Shown piece by piece: positions 8,666 through 15,833 of a stretch of 37,943 nucleotides of DNA. The stretch is from the NCBI GenBank assembly GCA_947626985.1, contig CANQUG010000035.1, positions 1 through 37,943 on the forward strand, read 5' to 3'. Every line of letters begins with the position of its first letter. The stretch's first letter is position 1. The translations under genes and the position numbers were made by a program. Under the pieces are notes generated by a model. The model was not told the DNA's origin. It made no database searches and was given only the letters and a program-made list of their open reading frames with translations. Origin of the DNA: an uncultured Lachnospiraceae bacterium (GTDB taxonomy: Bacteria; Bacillota; Clostridia; Lachnospirales; Lachnospiraceae).

Positions 8666-9280
8666 ATGGGAAAAATTATTTTGGCGTCAGCGTCGCCCCG
8701 GCGCAGAGAGCTTCTGGAAAAAGCGGGAGTATCTTTTGAAGTTCTGCCCGGTTCCGGGGAGGAACGTACTTCCCTGAAGGATCCGGAGGAACTGGTAAAA
8801 GGACTGGCTCTGGCCAAGGCCAGATCGGCGGCTCGTGAGGCGGAGGAGGGAACCGTGGTGATCGGGGCGGATACCATTGTGTTCCACAAGGGGAGAATTC
8901 TGGGAAAACCCGCGTCTCCCGCAGATTCCGTGCGGACTTTGATGGAGCTTCAGGGAGATACTCACCAGGTATACACGGGAGTGGCGGTTCTGATAAAAAG
9001 GAAGGACGGGTGGCAGACGCTGAACTTTGCGGAGTGTACGGATGTGACGTTTTATCCGGTATCCCGGGAGGATATCCTGTCCTATGTGGAGACGGGAGAA
9101 CCGGCAGACAAGGCGGGAAGCTATGCGATACAGGGAGCTTTCGGCATTTATGTGAAGGAAATTCATGGGGACTATTTCAACGTGGTGGGCCTTCCGGTGC
9201 CCAGACTGTTCCATGAAACGGCAAAGGCGGGGATTTCTCTGAGACAGACGGAAAAACAGAAGGAAGGACAGGAGCCATGA
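8666..9280 (+). CDS. maf: Maf family nucleoside triphosphate pyrophosphatase
   Basis: The 204-residue protein hydrolyses non-canonical or canonical nucleoside triphosphates to monophosphates and has been linked to septum inhibition. The family opening ILASASPRRRELL is at residues 4-17, the catalytic acidic loop reads VVIGADTIV and the later block is GKPASPADSVRTLMELQGDTHQVYTGV. The YAIQGAFGIYV stretch near 150 is also typical. An AAAGGAG site precedes the ATG. The stop overlaps the next gene in ATGA, so the two are translationally coupled. Confidence 0.95.
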   Translation: MGKIILASASPRRRELLEKAGVSFEVLPGSGEERTSLKDPEELVKGLALAKARSAAREAEEGTVVIGADTIVFHKGRILGKPASPADSVRTLMELQGDTHQVYTGVAVLIKRKDGWQTLNFAECTDVTFYPVSREDILSYVETGEPADKAGSYAIQGAFGIYVKEIHGDYFNVVGLPVPRLFHETAKAGISLRQTEKQKEGQEP

Positions 9281-9930
9281 TCAGAGCGTGTATTTTCGAT
9301 CTGGACGGAACGCTGGCCAATACTCTGGAATCCATGGCGTATGCGGCGAACACCATTTTGGCACAGTTTGGTCTGAAGCAGCTTCCCGTGGAAAATTTCA
9401 GATATTACTGCGGCGACGGGGCCAGCGTCCTGGTACGCCGCGTTTTGAAGGACGCCGGGGATGAAAAGCTCAGTTACTATGAAAAGATGGAGCCCCTTTA
9501 CAGAGAACTGTTCCGGAGGGATCCTCTGTATCGGGTGTCTCCCTATCCGGGAATTCCCGGGACTTTAAAGGAACTGAAGGAGCTTGGCGCCCGGCTGGCA
9601 GTGTGTTCCAATAAACCCCATGAGGCTACGAAGAATGTGGTTGCCGGAATGTTTGGCGATACATTTGACGCAGTTCTGGGACAGAAGCCCGGACTTCCTC
9701 TCAAGCCTGCTCCGGACGGCGCGCTCCGGCTGGCCGGCGAGCTGGGCGTACAGCCCGGGGAATGCATGTACATAGGCGATACCCACACGGACATGGAGAC
9801 CGGAAATTCGGCGGGTATGATCACTGTGGGCGTTCTCTGGGGATACCGTGACCGGGAGGAGCTGCTAAAAAGCGGCGCCAGACTGCTTGCCGAAACTCCC
9901 GGCGATCTGCGGAGGATCTTTCTTTCCTGA
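9277..9930 (+). CDS. HAD family hydrolase, phosphoglycolate phosphatase-like
   Basis: This 217-residue HAD superfamily protein has motif I DLDGTLAN at residues 7-14 (nucleophile Asp7), motif II VCSNKPHE, the conserved lysine in LKPAPDGAL and motif III YIGDTHTDMETG. The helical cap after motif I resembles Gph/PgmB-type enzymes, which act on small phosphorylated metabolites. The true substrate cannot be read from the sequence. Coupling to maf suggests a housekeeping metabolite-repair role. A palindrome spans its last codons (9907-9941). Confidence 0.88.
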   Translation: MIRACIFDLDGTLANTLESMAYAANTILAQFGLKQLPVENFRYYCGDGASVLVRRVLKDAGDEKLSYYEKMEPLYRELFRRDPLYRVSPYPGIPGTLKELKELGARLAVCSNKPHEATKNVVAGMFGDTFDAVLGQKPGLPLKPAPDGALRLAGELGVQPGECMYIGDTHTDMETGNSAGMITVGVLWGYRDREELLKSGARLLAETPGDLRRIFLS

Positions 9931-9941
9931 AAGATCCGCAG
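9907..9941 (+). terminator. Hairpin at the 3' end of the maf operon
   Basis: CTGCGGAGGATCTTTC (9907-9922) pairs with GAAAGATCCGCAG (9929-9941) with a small bulge. It begins inside the final codons of the HAD gene. A T-run is lacking, so termination is uncertain. Confidence 0.4.
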
Positions 9942-10168
9942 GGCTGCAGCCCGGTCTTTGCGCTGCCGGTCAGAAAAGTCATATTCTGTTTTCGTAAAGT
10001 ATCGTTTACAGCATATGTTTCGGAATATGATAAAATGTGGATGCAAAGGGCGGCGGTAGAAAATTGTGTATAATGTATAAACGCGCTGCTGACGGTTTTT
10101 TCGGAGGGGATTATGCCCCGTTTTCCGGAGAATTCTTTGCTGCAGGGTTAAAAAGGAGGATGGTAGAA

Positions 10169-12625
10169 ATGAAAAAAACCGGCGTATTATCAATGATCAT
10201 GAGCGTATTATTAATACTCTCAATGCTCCCGTCCACGGTTTTTGCCGCGGAGCTCACGGCGCTGGACGGTACGCTGAAGGTAAAAGGCACGGCGAAGGTC
10301 GGCACTGAACTGAGTGCGGATTTTGAAAACGTGCTGCCGGAGGGCATGGAAAATGATTGTGTTTCTTTCCTGTGGGAGAGGAAGAACAGCAATGATGAGA
10401 AACAGGAGGTCAGCCGCGAAAAAACCTACACGCCTGTGGAGGAAGATGCAGGCTGCACCATTGTCCTGACTGTTACCGGTCTGGAGAAGATGGGATTTAC
10501 CGGAAGCCTCACGGCTAAGACGGAGGCTGTAGCGGAAAGCGCGGAAGAAAGCACCGAAGAGAGTTATGAGGAGGCAGAGGAACCGTCTCCTTCAGAGGAG
10601 GAAGTGCAGGAACCGTCTCCTTCAGAAGAGGAAGTGCAGGAGCCGTCTTCTTCAGAGGAGGAAGTGCTTCTCGCTGAGGAAGAGCTGCAGGAACCGCTGT
10701 CTTCTGAGGATTCGCAGGACACAGAATATGATGAGCTCAGAGAGCTTACAGCAGAAGAACTGGCCGAAATAAACGGAGACGTTTCCGGTGAAGAGACGAT
10801 TGACGAACCGGAGGATGACTGGGAGAACATGAGCGAGCCTGCCGGAGACGACTGGGAAATCGATGAGGCCGTTTATCCGGATCCCTACGAAGAGGATGCG
10901 CTGAACGGCGAGGGAATGCCTGAGGAGGAAGCGGAAGAGGAAGAAACTCAGGATTCGGAGGAAACGAGTACAGAGACGGCTTCCGGCGAAGAAACTCAGA
11001 ATACGGAGACGGAGGGGGAGGCCTCTGACACAGGCGCTTCGGATCAGGAAGAACTGGTGATCTCTCCATCCGTGCTGGAATTTACCTATAATGACGGATT
11101 TGAAAGCGGAACCGTTAATATCCGGAATAATTCTGCTTCTCCTGTGAATGTTATCCTGCCCACATCCCAGAAGTTTACGATTGCCGAGCTTGGAGAGGGA
11201 AGTCTGACTCTGGAGGCGGGAGCGTCCCGGGATATATTTATTCAGCCGCTGCTGACGCCGGAAGAGCCGTCCTGTACTGAGCAGCTGATCTTCACGATTC
11301 AGAAGGACAACGGAGAGGAGATTCAGATCGGTGTAACTGCCACTGCCAATACGGGAGTGGATCCTGAGCCTACCGCGGTTCCCGAGCCCGGGGAGAATCT
11401 GACACCCACGCCGGAAGTTACGGAGACGCCGGAACCGACGCCGGAAGTGACAGAGACACCTGCGCCTACGCCGGAGCCTACTGAGACACCCACGCCTACG
11501 CCGGAACCCACTGTGACGCCGACACCGGAACCGGTATATTCCATGATCTGCGAACCGGCAAGCCTTGATTTTGGCTCAAAGTCCGCAGGATATGAAGAGG
11601 TTCCTGCTGTTCAGAAGACTCTCATTACAAATGATGGAAATCAGGATCTGCATCTGTTTGCTCCTGTAAGCGATTATTATAAGATCGGGGAACTTCCCAC
11701 AGATATCCTTCATCCGGGACAGTCGCTGGAGCTTCGTATCCGTCCGAAGAAGGGCCTTGCCCAGGGCGTTTATGAAGAAGCAATCCTGATCTCCAGTGAG
11801 GAGGGCGTGGAAGCAGCGCTGGGCGTGACGTTTAAGGTGACCGGTGCAGTGCTGAAGGTTACGAAGATTCATGGGGTCAGCGCCATCACGGATATTCCCA
11901 ACGGCGCGGAAAAGAGCTCCAAGGGTCTGAAGCTTCCCTCCACAGTGGGAATCACTACCACGAAAGGTGAAGATAAAGCCAGCGTGGCCTGGGATGTGGC
12001 CAACTGTTCCTATGATCCCAGGGCAACCGATCAGCAGACCTTCACTGTAAAAGGTACGGTAACTCTTCCCAAGGGCGTAAAGAATCCGGACGGCATCAGC
12101 CTGAGCGTTTCCGTGAAGGTGACGGTAGGCGCTTATTCTCCGAAGCTTGCCTCTGCATCGGATAACAAGATCACCGGCATCACCGTGGACGATAAGTATA
12201 CGACCCAGGCCAAGATCAGCTTTACTGCCGTTGGCGCAGGGATGGACAATCAGAATCCCAGAAAGGGCGATACCCGTTATGTTCCGCTGAACTGGACGGT
12301 GATCAACACCAATACATGGCAGGACGCGCCGTATACCGCTACCTTTGGTATGGCGCAGAGCGGACAGTATACGCTGACCGTGGTTTATAATCAGCAGCAG
12401 TATGACGGAAGCCTCTGGGTGAACACAGGTTCTCAGGACACGAAGAAGGTTGTCTTTAATGTGTCCAGATCCTCCGAGGTATCTCCCACGCCGACGCCCA
12501 ACAATTACAGTCAGAAGACTGCGGTTCAGACAGGGGATAATACAATGATCCTTCCCTTCGTGATCGCGCTGGTTCTTGCGCTGGCCTGTGCGGTGGGTGT
12601 GATCGTCTATAAGAAGAAAAGATGA
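10169..12625 (+). CDS. Secreted multi-domain surface protein with sortase-like QTGD anchor
   Basis: The ATG at 10169, with AAAAGGAGG upstream, gives an 818-residue protein that opens with a signal peptide (MKKTGVLSMIMSV... ending near AAEL). An acidic, Ser/Pro-rich segment (about 125-290) carries three copies of a ten-residue unit built on PSPSEEEVQE. Two ASH/Hydin-like beta domains follow (about 300-400 and 455-560, the second with LDFGSKSAG), separated by a Thr-Pro-Glu linker. Then come an Ig-like domain with LPSTVGITTTKG and a further beta domain. The end has AVQTGDN, a hydrophobic helix and KKKR, an LPXTG-variant wall-sorting signal. Its role is probably adhesion or cell envelope display. 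It is a single-gene unit. Confidence 0.85.
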   Translation: MKKTGVLSMIMSVLLILSMLPSTVFAAELTALDGTLKVKGTAKVGTELSADFENVLPEGMENDCVSFLWERKNSNDEKQEVSREKTYTPVEEDAGCTIVLTVTGLEKMGFTGSLTAKTEAVAESAEESTEESYEEAEEPSPSEEEVQEPSPSEEEVQEPSSSEEEVLLAEEELQEPLSSEDSQDTEYDELRELTAEELAEINGDVSGEETIDEPEDDWENMSEPAGDDWEIDEAVYPDPYEEDALNGEGMPEEEAEEEETQDSEETSTETASGEETQNTETEGEASDTGASDQEELVISPSVLEFTYNDGFESGTVNIRNNSASPVNVILPTSQKFTIAELGEGSLTLEAGASRDIFIQPLLTPEEPSCTEQLIFTIQKDNGEEIQIGVTATANTGVDPEPTAVPEPGENLTPTPEVTETPEPTPEVTETPAPTPEPTETPTPTPEPTVTPTPEPVYSMICEPASLDFGSKSAGYEEVPAVQKTLITNDGNQDLHLFAPVSDYYKIGELPTDILHPGQSLELRIRPKKGLAQGVYEEAILISSEEGVEAALGVTFKVTGAVLKVTKIHGVSAITDIPNGAEKSSKGLKLPSTVGITTTKGEDKASVAWDVANCSYDPRATDQQTFTVKGTVTLPKGVKNPDGISLSVSVKVTVGAYSPKLASASDNKITGITVDDKYTTQAKISFTAVGAGMDNQNPRKGDTRYVPLNWTVINTNTWQDAPYTATFGMAQSGQYTLTVVYNQQQYDGSLWVNTGSQDTKKVVFNVSRSSEVSPTPTPNNYSQKTAVQTGDNTMILPFVIALVLALACAVGVIVYKKKR

Positions 12626-12672
12626 TTTCTGCTGATGCAGTCAGATCAAAGAAGACAGTATAAGATAGTATA

Positions 12673-12706
12673 AAAAACGGACGCCGTGCCTTCGGCGTCC
12701 GTTTTT
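12673..12706 (+). terminator. Strong intrinsic terminator
   Basis: AAAAACGGACGCCG at 12673-12686 pairs perfectly with CGGCGTCCGTTTTT at 12693-12706, loop TGCCTT. It separates the surface-protein gene from the convergent alarmone synthetase and could serve both strands. Confidence 0.9.
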
Positions 12707-12765
12707 CGGTTGATCACAATTCTGAATTTGTCCGGATTTCTTCATATTTACGTTCTTTTTTCAGA

Positions 12766-13461
12766 TCATTCCTCACGGATACGACGGGTCTCCTGTTTCA
12801 GCCTGTCCATTCTTTTGTCCAGCTCAGCGCTTAATTCGGCGCACTGATATAATTCCTCCGCCATTTCCGCGGTAAATTCCGTATCCTTTTTATACCGGAG
12901 CTGATGCTCCAGGCTTGCCCAGAAATCCATTGCGATCGTGCGCAGCTGGATCTCGACCTTCATCATGCGCTTTTCATGCACCAGAAATATCGGTATGCCT
13001 GCGATGATATGCAGGCTTCTGTATCCGTTGGGCTTGGGAGATGCGATGTAGTCTTTTTTCTCGATCAGAACCACGTCGTCCTGTTTTAGGAGAGCCTCCG
13101 ACAGGGTATAGACGTCCTCCACAAAAGAACAGATCACGCGCACTCCGGCAATATCGTCCAGATCTTTTTCAAGGGAAGACATGGAAAGAGGAATGCCGCG
13201 CCGTTCCAGTTTTTCCATAATGCTCCGGGGGTTTTTCAGCCTGCTCCGGATACTGTTGATGGGATTACGGTCAAATTCAAGAGAATATTCCTCATTCAGA
13301 ACATTGAATTTTGTCTCGATCTCCATTATGGCGCACTTATAGTAGGACATCAGCTTGGCAAATTCAATGGACTTTTTCTGCATCCAGTCTATTGTCTCAT
13401 CATCCACAACAGACATCATCTTTGTTTTGATATCTTCATCTTCCTGATTTCTTATGTTCAT
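12766..13461 (-). CDS. Small alarmone synthetase (RelA/SpoT synthetase-domain protein)
   Basis: The 231-residue protein contains only a (p)ppGpp synthetase domain, with no hydrolase, TGS or ACT domain, as in RelQ/RelP-type enzymes that transfer pyrophosphate from ATP to GDP or GTP. The signatures are RSRLKNPRSIMEKL, the acidic DDIAGVRVICSF, KPNGYRSLHII and EIQLRTIAMDFWASLEHQLRYK with its catalytic glutamate. An acidic helical C-terminus follows. A GGAGA site precedes the ATG at 13461. It is transcribed alone, possibly from a TATAAT box at 13506-13501 (minus strand). Stress-induced alarmone production is inferred. Confidence 0.92.
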   Translation of the reverse strand: MNIRNQEDEDIKTKMMSVVDDETIDWMQKKSIEFAKLMSYYKCAIMEIETKFNVLNEEYSLEFDRNPINSIRSRLKNPRSIMEKLERRGIPLSMSSLEKDLDDIAGVRVICSFVEDVYTLSEALLKQDDVVLIEKKDYIASPKPNGYRSLHIIAGIPIFLVHEKRMMKVEIQLRTIAMDFWASLEHQLRYKKDTEFTAEMAEELYQCAELSAELDKRMDRLKQETRRIREE

Positions 13462-13564
13462 TTTTTTTATTCTCCAGTCGTCATCTTGTGAATTTCTATC
13501 ATTATACTCTGAATCAGGCGGAAACGCCAGCCTAAACTATATGGCATGACAAGCGGAAATAACG

Positions 13565-13669
13565 TTGTTTTATATCCGTTTGATATAATAATGTAGTTAT
13601 ATGAATCTGGCTGAAATTTCTGCCAATGGACAAATTACAGTACCGGTTGAAATTTTGAAATTAATTTAG
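13565..13669 (+). pseudogene. Truncated copy of the AbrB-type antitoxin gene and its promoter
   Basis: From ATG 13601 the reading MNLAEISANGQITVPVEI matches the intact gene at 19684 with one substitution (E for K). It then diverges and stops at 13667-13669 after 22 codons. The upstream TTGTTT (13565) and TATAAT (13584) correspond to the intact gene's promoter, but the spacer has shrunk from 17 to 13 bases and the operator arms are interrupted. About 45 bases of the leader are missing compared with the intact copy. It is a decayed duplicate. Confidence 0.85.
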
Positions 13670-13719
13670 AGTAAAAGAGATAGGGAAAAAACGCATATGC
13701 GGGATATCAGGAGGAGATT

Positions 13720-13919
13720 ATGAAAAAAGGATATCTGCTCATTTTATTGTCAGGAGTCCTGGCCGTTTCGGGATGTTCGCGGCAGGGGGAGAGGGAGCGG
13801 ACAGCTATGAGATGGTTCCGGTCTGGATCATCCATGGGGAGCTCCATGAGGACGGAGAAACCCGGCAGTTTCAGAAGGTATTTGACGCCCGGACTGCGGA
13901 GGAGATTTTATTCTCATGA
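13720..13919 (+). pseudogene. Small lipoprotein gene broken by a one-base frameshift
   Basis: The N-terminus MKKGYLLILLSGVLAVSGC is a lipoprotein signal with a lipobox cysteine at residue 19, preceded by AGGAGG. After the run of five G near 13785-13789 the frame becomes Arg-rich and unnatural. Adding one base there would restore a sensible continuation, DSYEMVPVWIIHGELHEDGE, ending at TGA 13917-13919, about 66 residues in total. That stop overlaps the next start in ATGA. A sequencing error or a phase-variable G-run could also explain it. The function is unknown, but the position suggests an accessory lipoprotein of the adjacent ABC transporter. Confidence 0.7.
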
Positions 13920-14516
13920 AAAACAGATATATAAAAACATAATTTCAAAGAGCGTTCCTCAATAAAAACTGGCTGCTGGGAACCGCAGGGGTTTTCATGG
14001 CCTTTGTTTTACTTCTGGCTTTACTGGCGGCGCTTTTTTCTCTGTTTACCGCTAGTAAGCTGCTGGTGCTGTCAGTGCCTTTTCTGGCCATGTATCTGCT
14101 TCTTGATCTGTCGGCCGCGGTAAACCTCTGGGATGGGAAACTGAATGTATGGGCTGTTTATCAGCCGTTTTTGAACCCTTCTGGGCGGGGCAGTGATCAG
14201 TGTCCTGGGACTTTTTATGTTTGCGGTCAGCCTCTGGCTGAACAGGACGGCGGCCCTGATCTCGGTAACGGCTGTCGTGGCGCTGCCCTTGATCGCGGAG
14301 AATTTTGCCAATTTATATAATGAACTGAAAGTATGGTATTATTCGCCCATAAGCTGGATCCGGCTTGATTATATTGAATGGGAATTTATAAGAGGACTGC
14401 CGGGAATAAAATATATTCTGAGCGCGCTCCTGGCGATCTTCGCTGTTCTTTGCGGACTGCTTTTTCTGCGCGTGGGTTCTGTGGAATTTCAGTGGAACCA
14501 TGAGGAGACGGTATGA
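13916..14516 (+). pseudogene. ABC-2-type membrane permease gene, degraded
   Basis: The coding trace begins at ATG 13916 (overlapping the lipoprotein stop) with MKNRYIKT, is cut by TAA at 13940-13942, then resumes FQRAFLNKNWLLGTAGVF and continues through hydrophobic segments. Near 14177, within a short C-run, one extra base shifts the frame; the next frame continues with two to three membrane helices (VISVLGLFMFAVSLWL and ILSALLAIFAVLCGLLF) to the stop at 14516. The intact ancestor would be about 200 residues with around five helices. Its stop overlaps the ATPase start. A functional transporter is therefore unlikely unless the permease is supplied elsewhere. Confidence 0.75.
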
Positions 14517-15166
14517 GAAAAATAGCTGTAAGCCATCTGGGAAAGTCATTCGGAAAGCAGGAGGTCCTTAAAGACATCGAGCTTACCATGGAATCCGGGA
14601 AGATTTATGGGATTTCCGGTTATAACGGTTCAGGAAAAACAGTATTGTTCAAATGCATCTGCGGACTGCTTTTTCCGGATAAAGGCTCTGTGTTTCTGGA
14701 TGGGCGGGAAAGGAAAAAAGGCGAGATCCTTCAGGAGGCGGGAGTTATCATTGAAGGGCCGGCGTATTTAAAGGGGGCGTCCGCATATCAGAATCTGAGA
14801 CTGCTGTATGAAATAAATAACAGGCCGGACAAAGAGCATTTATTCGAAGTTTTAAGAATGGTCGGGCTGGATCCTGACCTGCGCAGGCCTGTGGGAAAAT
14901 ATTCTCTGGGAATGAAGCAGCGACTGGGGATCGCGCAGGCTGTCATGGAAGATCCGGATATTCTGATTCTGGATGAGCCGATGAACGGGCTTGATAAGCA
15001 GGGGGTTCAGGATATGAGAAAGTTGTTCCTGGAAATGAAGGAACAGGGAAAGCTGATCCTTCTGGCAAGCCATAATAAATACGACATGGAACTGCTTTGC
15101 GATGAACTGTATGAACTGGATAACGGCCGTCTTGAAAAGCAGTCTTCGGAATTTCTGAAAAAATGA
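14513..15166 (+). CDS. ABC transporter ATP-binding protein (BcrA-type)
   Basis: The 217-residue cytosolic ATPase has Walker A GYNGSGKT (about 38-45), a signature YSLGMKQRLGIAQ of the bacitracin/lantibiotic-transport type, Walker B ILILDEP followed by MNGLD, and a switch histidine in LLASHNKYD. It starts in an ATGA overlap with the permease trace. It is intact although its membrane partner is broken, so it may be a relic or work with another permease. The last 88 codons and 60 bases of downstream sequence are repeated almost exactly at 19952-20277. Confidence 0.9.
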   Translation: MRKIAVSHLGKSFGKQEVLKDIELTMESGKIYGISGYNGSGKTVLFKCICGLLFPDKGSVFLDGRERKKGEILQEAGVIIEGPAYLKGASAYQNLRLLYEINNRPDKEHLFEVLRMVGLDPDLRRPVGKYSLGMKQRLGIAQAVMEDPDILILDEPMNGLDKQGVQDMRKLFLEMKEQGKLILLASHNKYDMELLCDELYELDNGRLEKQSSEFLKK

Positions 15167-15228
15167 GAAAACAAAATACGCCGTCAAGCCCAGCACACAA
15201 TTCAAAAAATTACAAGCTGGCAATAAAA
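14901..15228 (+). repeat. Direct repeat, copy 1 (ATPase C-terminus plus tail)
   Basis: This stretch matches 19952-20277 with only a few substitutions. It starts at ATTCTCTGGGAATGAA inside the ATPase signature motif and ends at ACAAGCTGGCAAT. The match includes 60 noncoding bases past the stop, so the similarity is from duplication and not from protein constraint. Confidence 0.9.
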
Positions 15229-15432
15229 GATGCCGCCATATGGGAATGGAATCCTGTACGGCGGTTTTCCTATGTCAAATTCTCGCTTTTCTTTTGGGCT
15301 CAAAAGCTTTAATTTTTTGAGCGATCTGGATTCTTTTTTAATCTTGTCTTGTGCATTCAAAATATTTTTTCATATCAATCTTTCTTTGCGTCAAATAGTT
15401 TTCAAAGCCTTTTCCAGATTAATCTTTAACAT
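15229..15432 (-). pseudogene. Possible degraded small gene, minus strand
   Basis: Reading leftward from an ATG at 15432 with AGGGGGAAG just upstream gives MLKINLEKALKTI, a stop, RKERLI, a stop, then KNILNAQDKIKKESRSLKKL and more. The lysine-rich helical character and good ribosome binding site suggest a former small protein with two nonsense changes, but I recognise no family. It may be chance. Apart from this and the downstream terminator I see nothing in 15229-15650. Confidence 0.25.
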
Positions 15433-15514
15433 AACTTCCCCCTTTTCAAATTATAATTCCGAACCCTGATATTACGTATAAGGACACACGAATTTTTAAA
15501 TATGAACGTCACAT

Positions 15515-15542
15515 AAAAAGACAGCTTTCCCTGTCTTTTTTT
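15515..15542. terminator. Bidirectional intrinsic terminator
   Basis: AAAAAGACAG at 15515-15524 pairs perfectly with CTGTCTTTTT at 15531-15540 around CTTTCC, with A and T runs on both sides. Confidence 0.8.
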
Positions 15543-15636
15543 GGTGAAACTAAAAGCGGGTGTACTATATTGAAGGACAGCGACACAGGATGAAAGATAT
15601 CAGAACATCATTTGGCTGTTAGTCTGGTATAACATG

Positions 15637-15833
15637 AAGGAGGAGATAGTATAAAAACTTATGGATATATTCGGGTCAGTACCAGGGAGCAGAATGAGGA
15701 CCGTCAGCGCATTGCCCTGGGAAAAATGGATATCCCGAAAAAGAATATTTATATTGACAGACAATCCGGTAAAGATTTTGAACGGCCCCAGTACAAAAAA
15801 ATGGTGCGACAGCTGGAGAAGGATGAGGAATCA
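15637..15833 (+). pseudogene. Serine recombinase N-terminal fragment with lost start codon
   Basis: A strong AAGGAGGAG (15637-15645) sits five bases before ATA AAA ACT at 15651. The frame reads IKTYGYIRVSTREQNEDRQ, the catalytic opening of resolvase/invertase enzymes (serine in RVST), and continues through DRQSGKDFERPQYKKMVRQL. The usual first codon ATG has become ATA. The catalytic domain is cut after about 55 residues, where the frame enters the leucine-rich-repeat gene without a stop. The fragment is the remains of a mobile-element resolvase. Confidence 0.85.
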
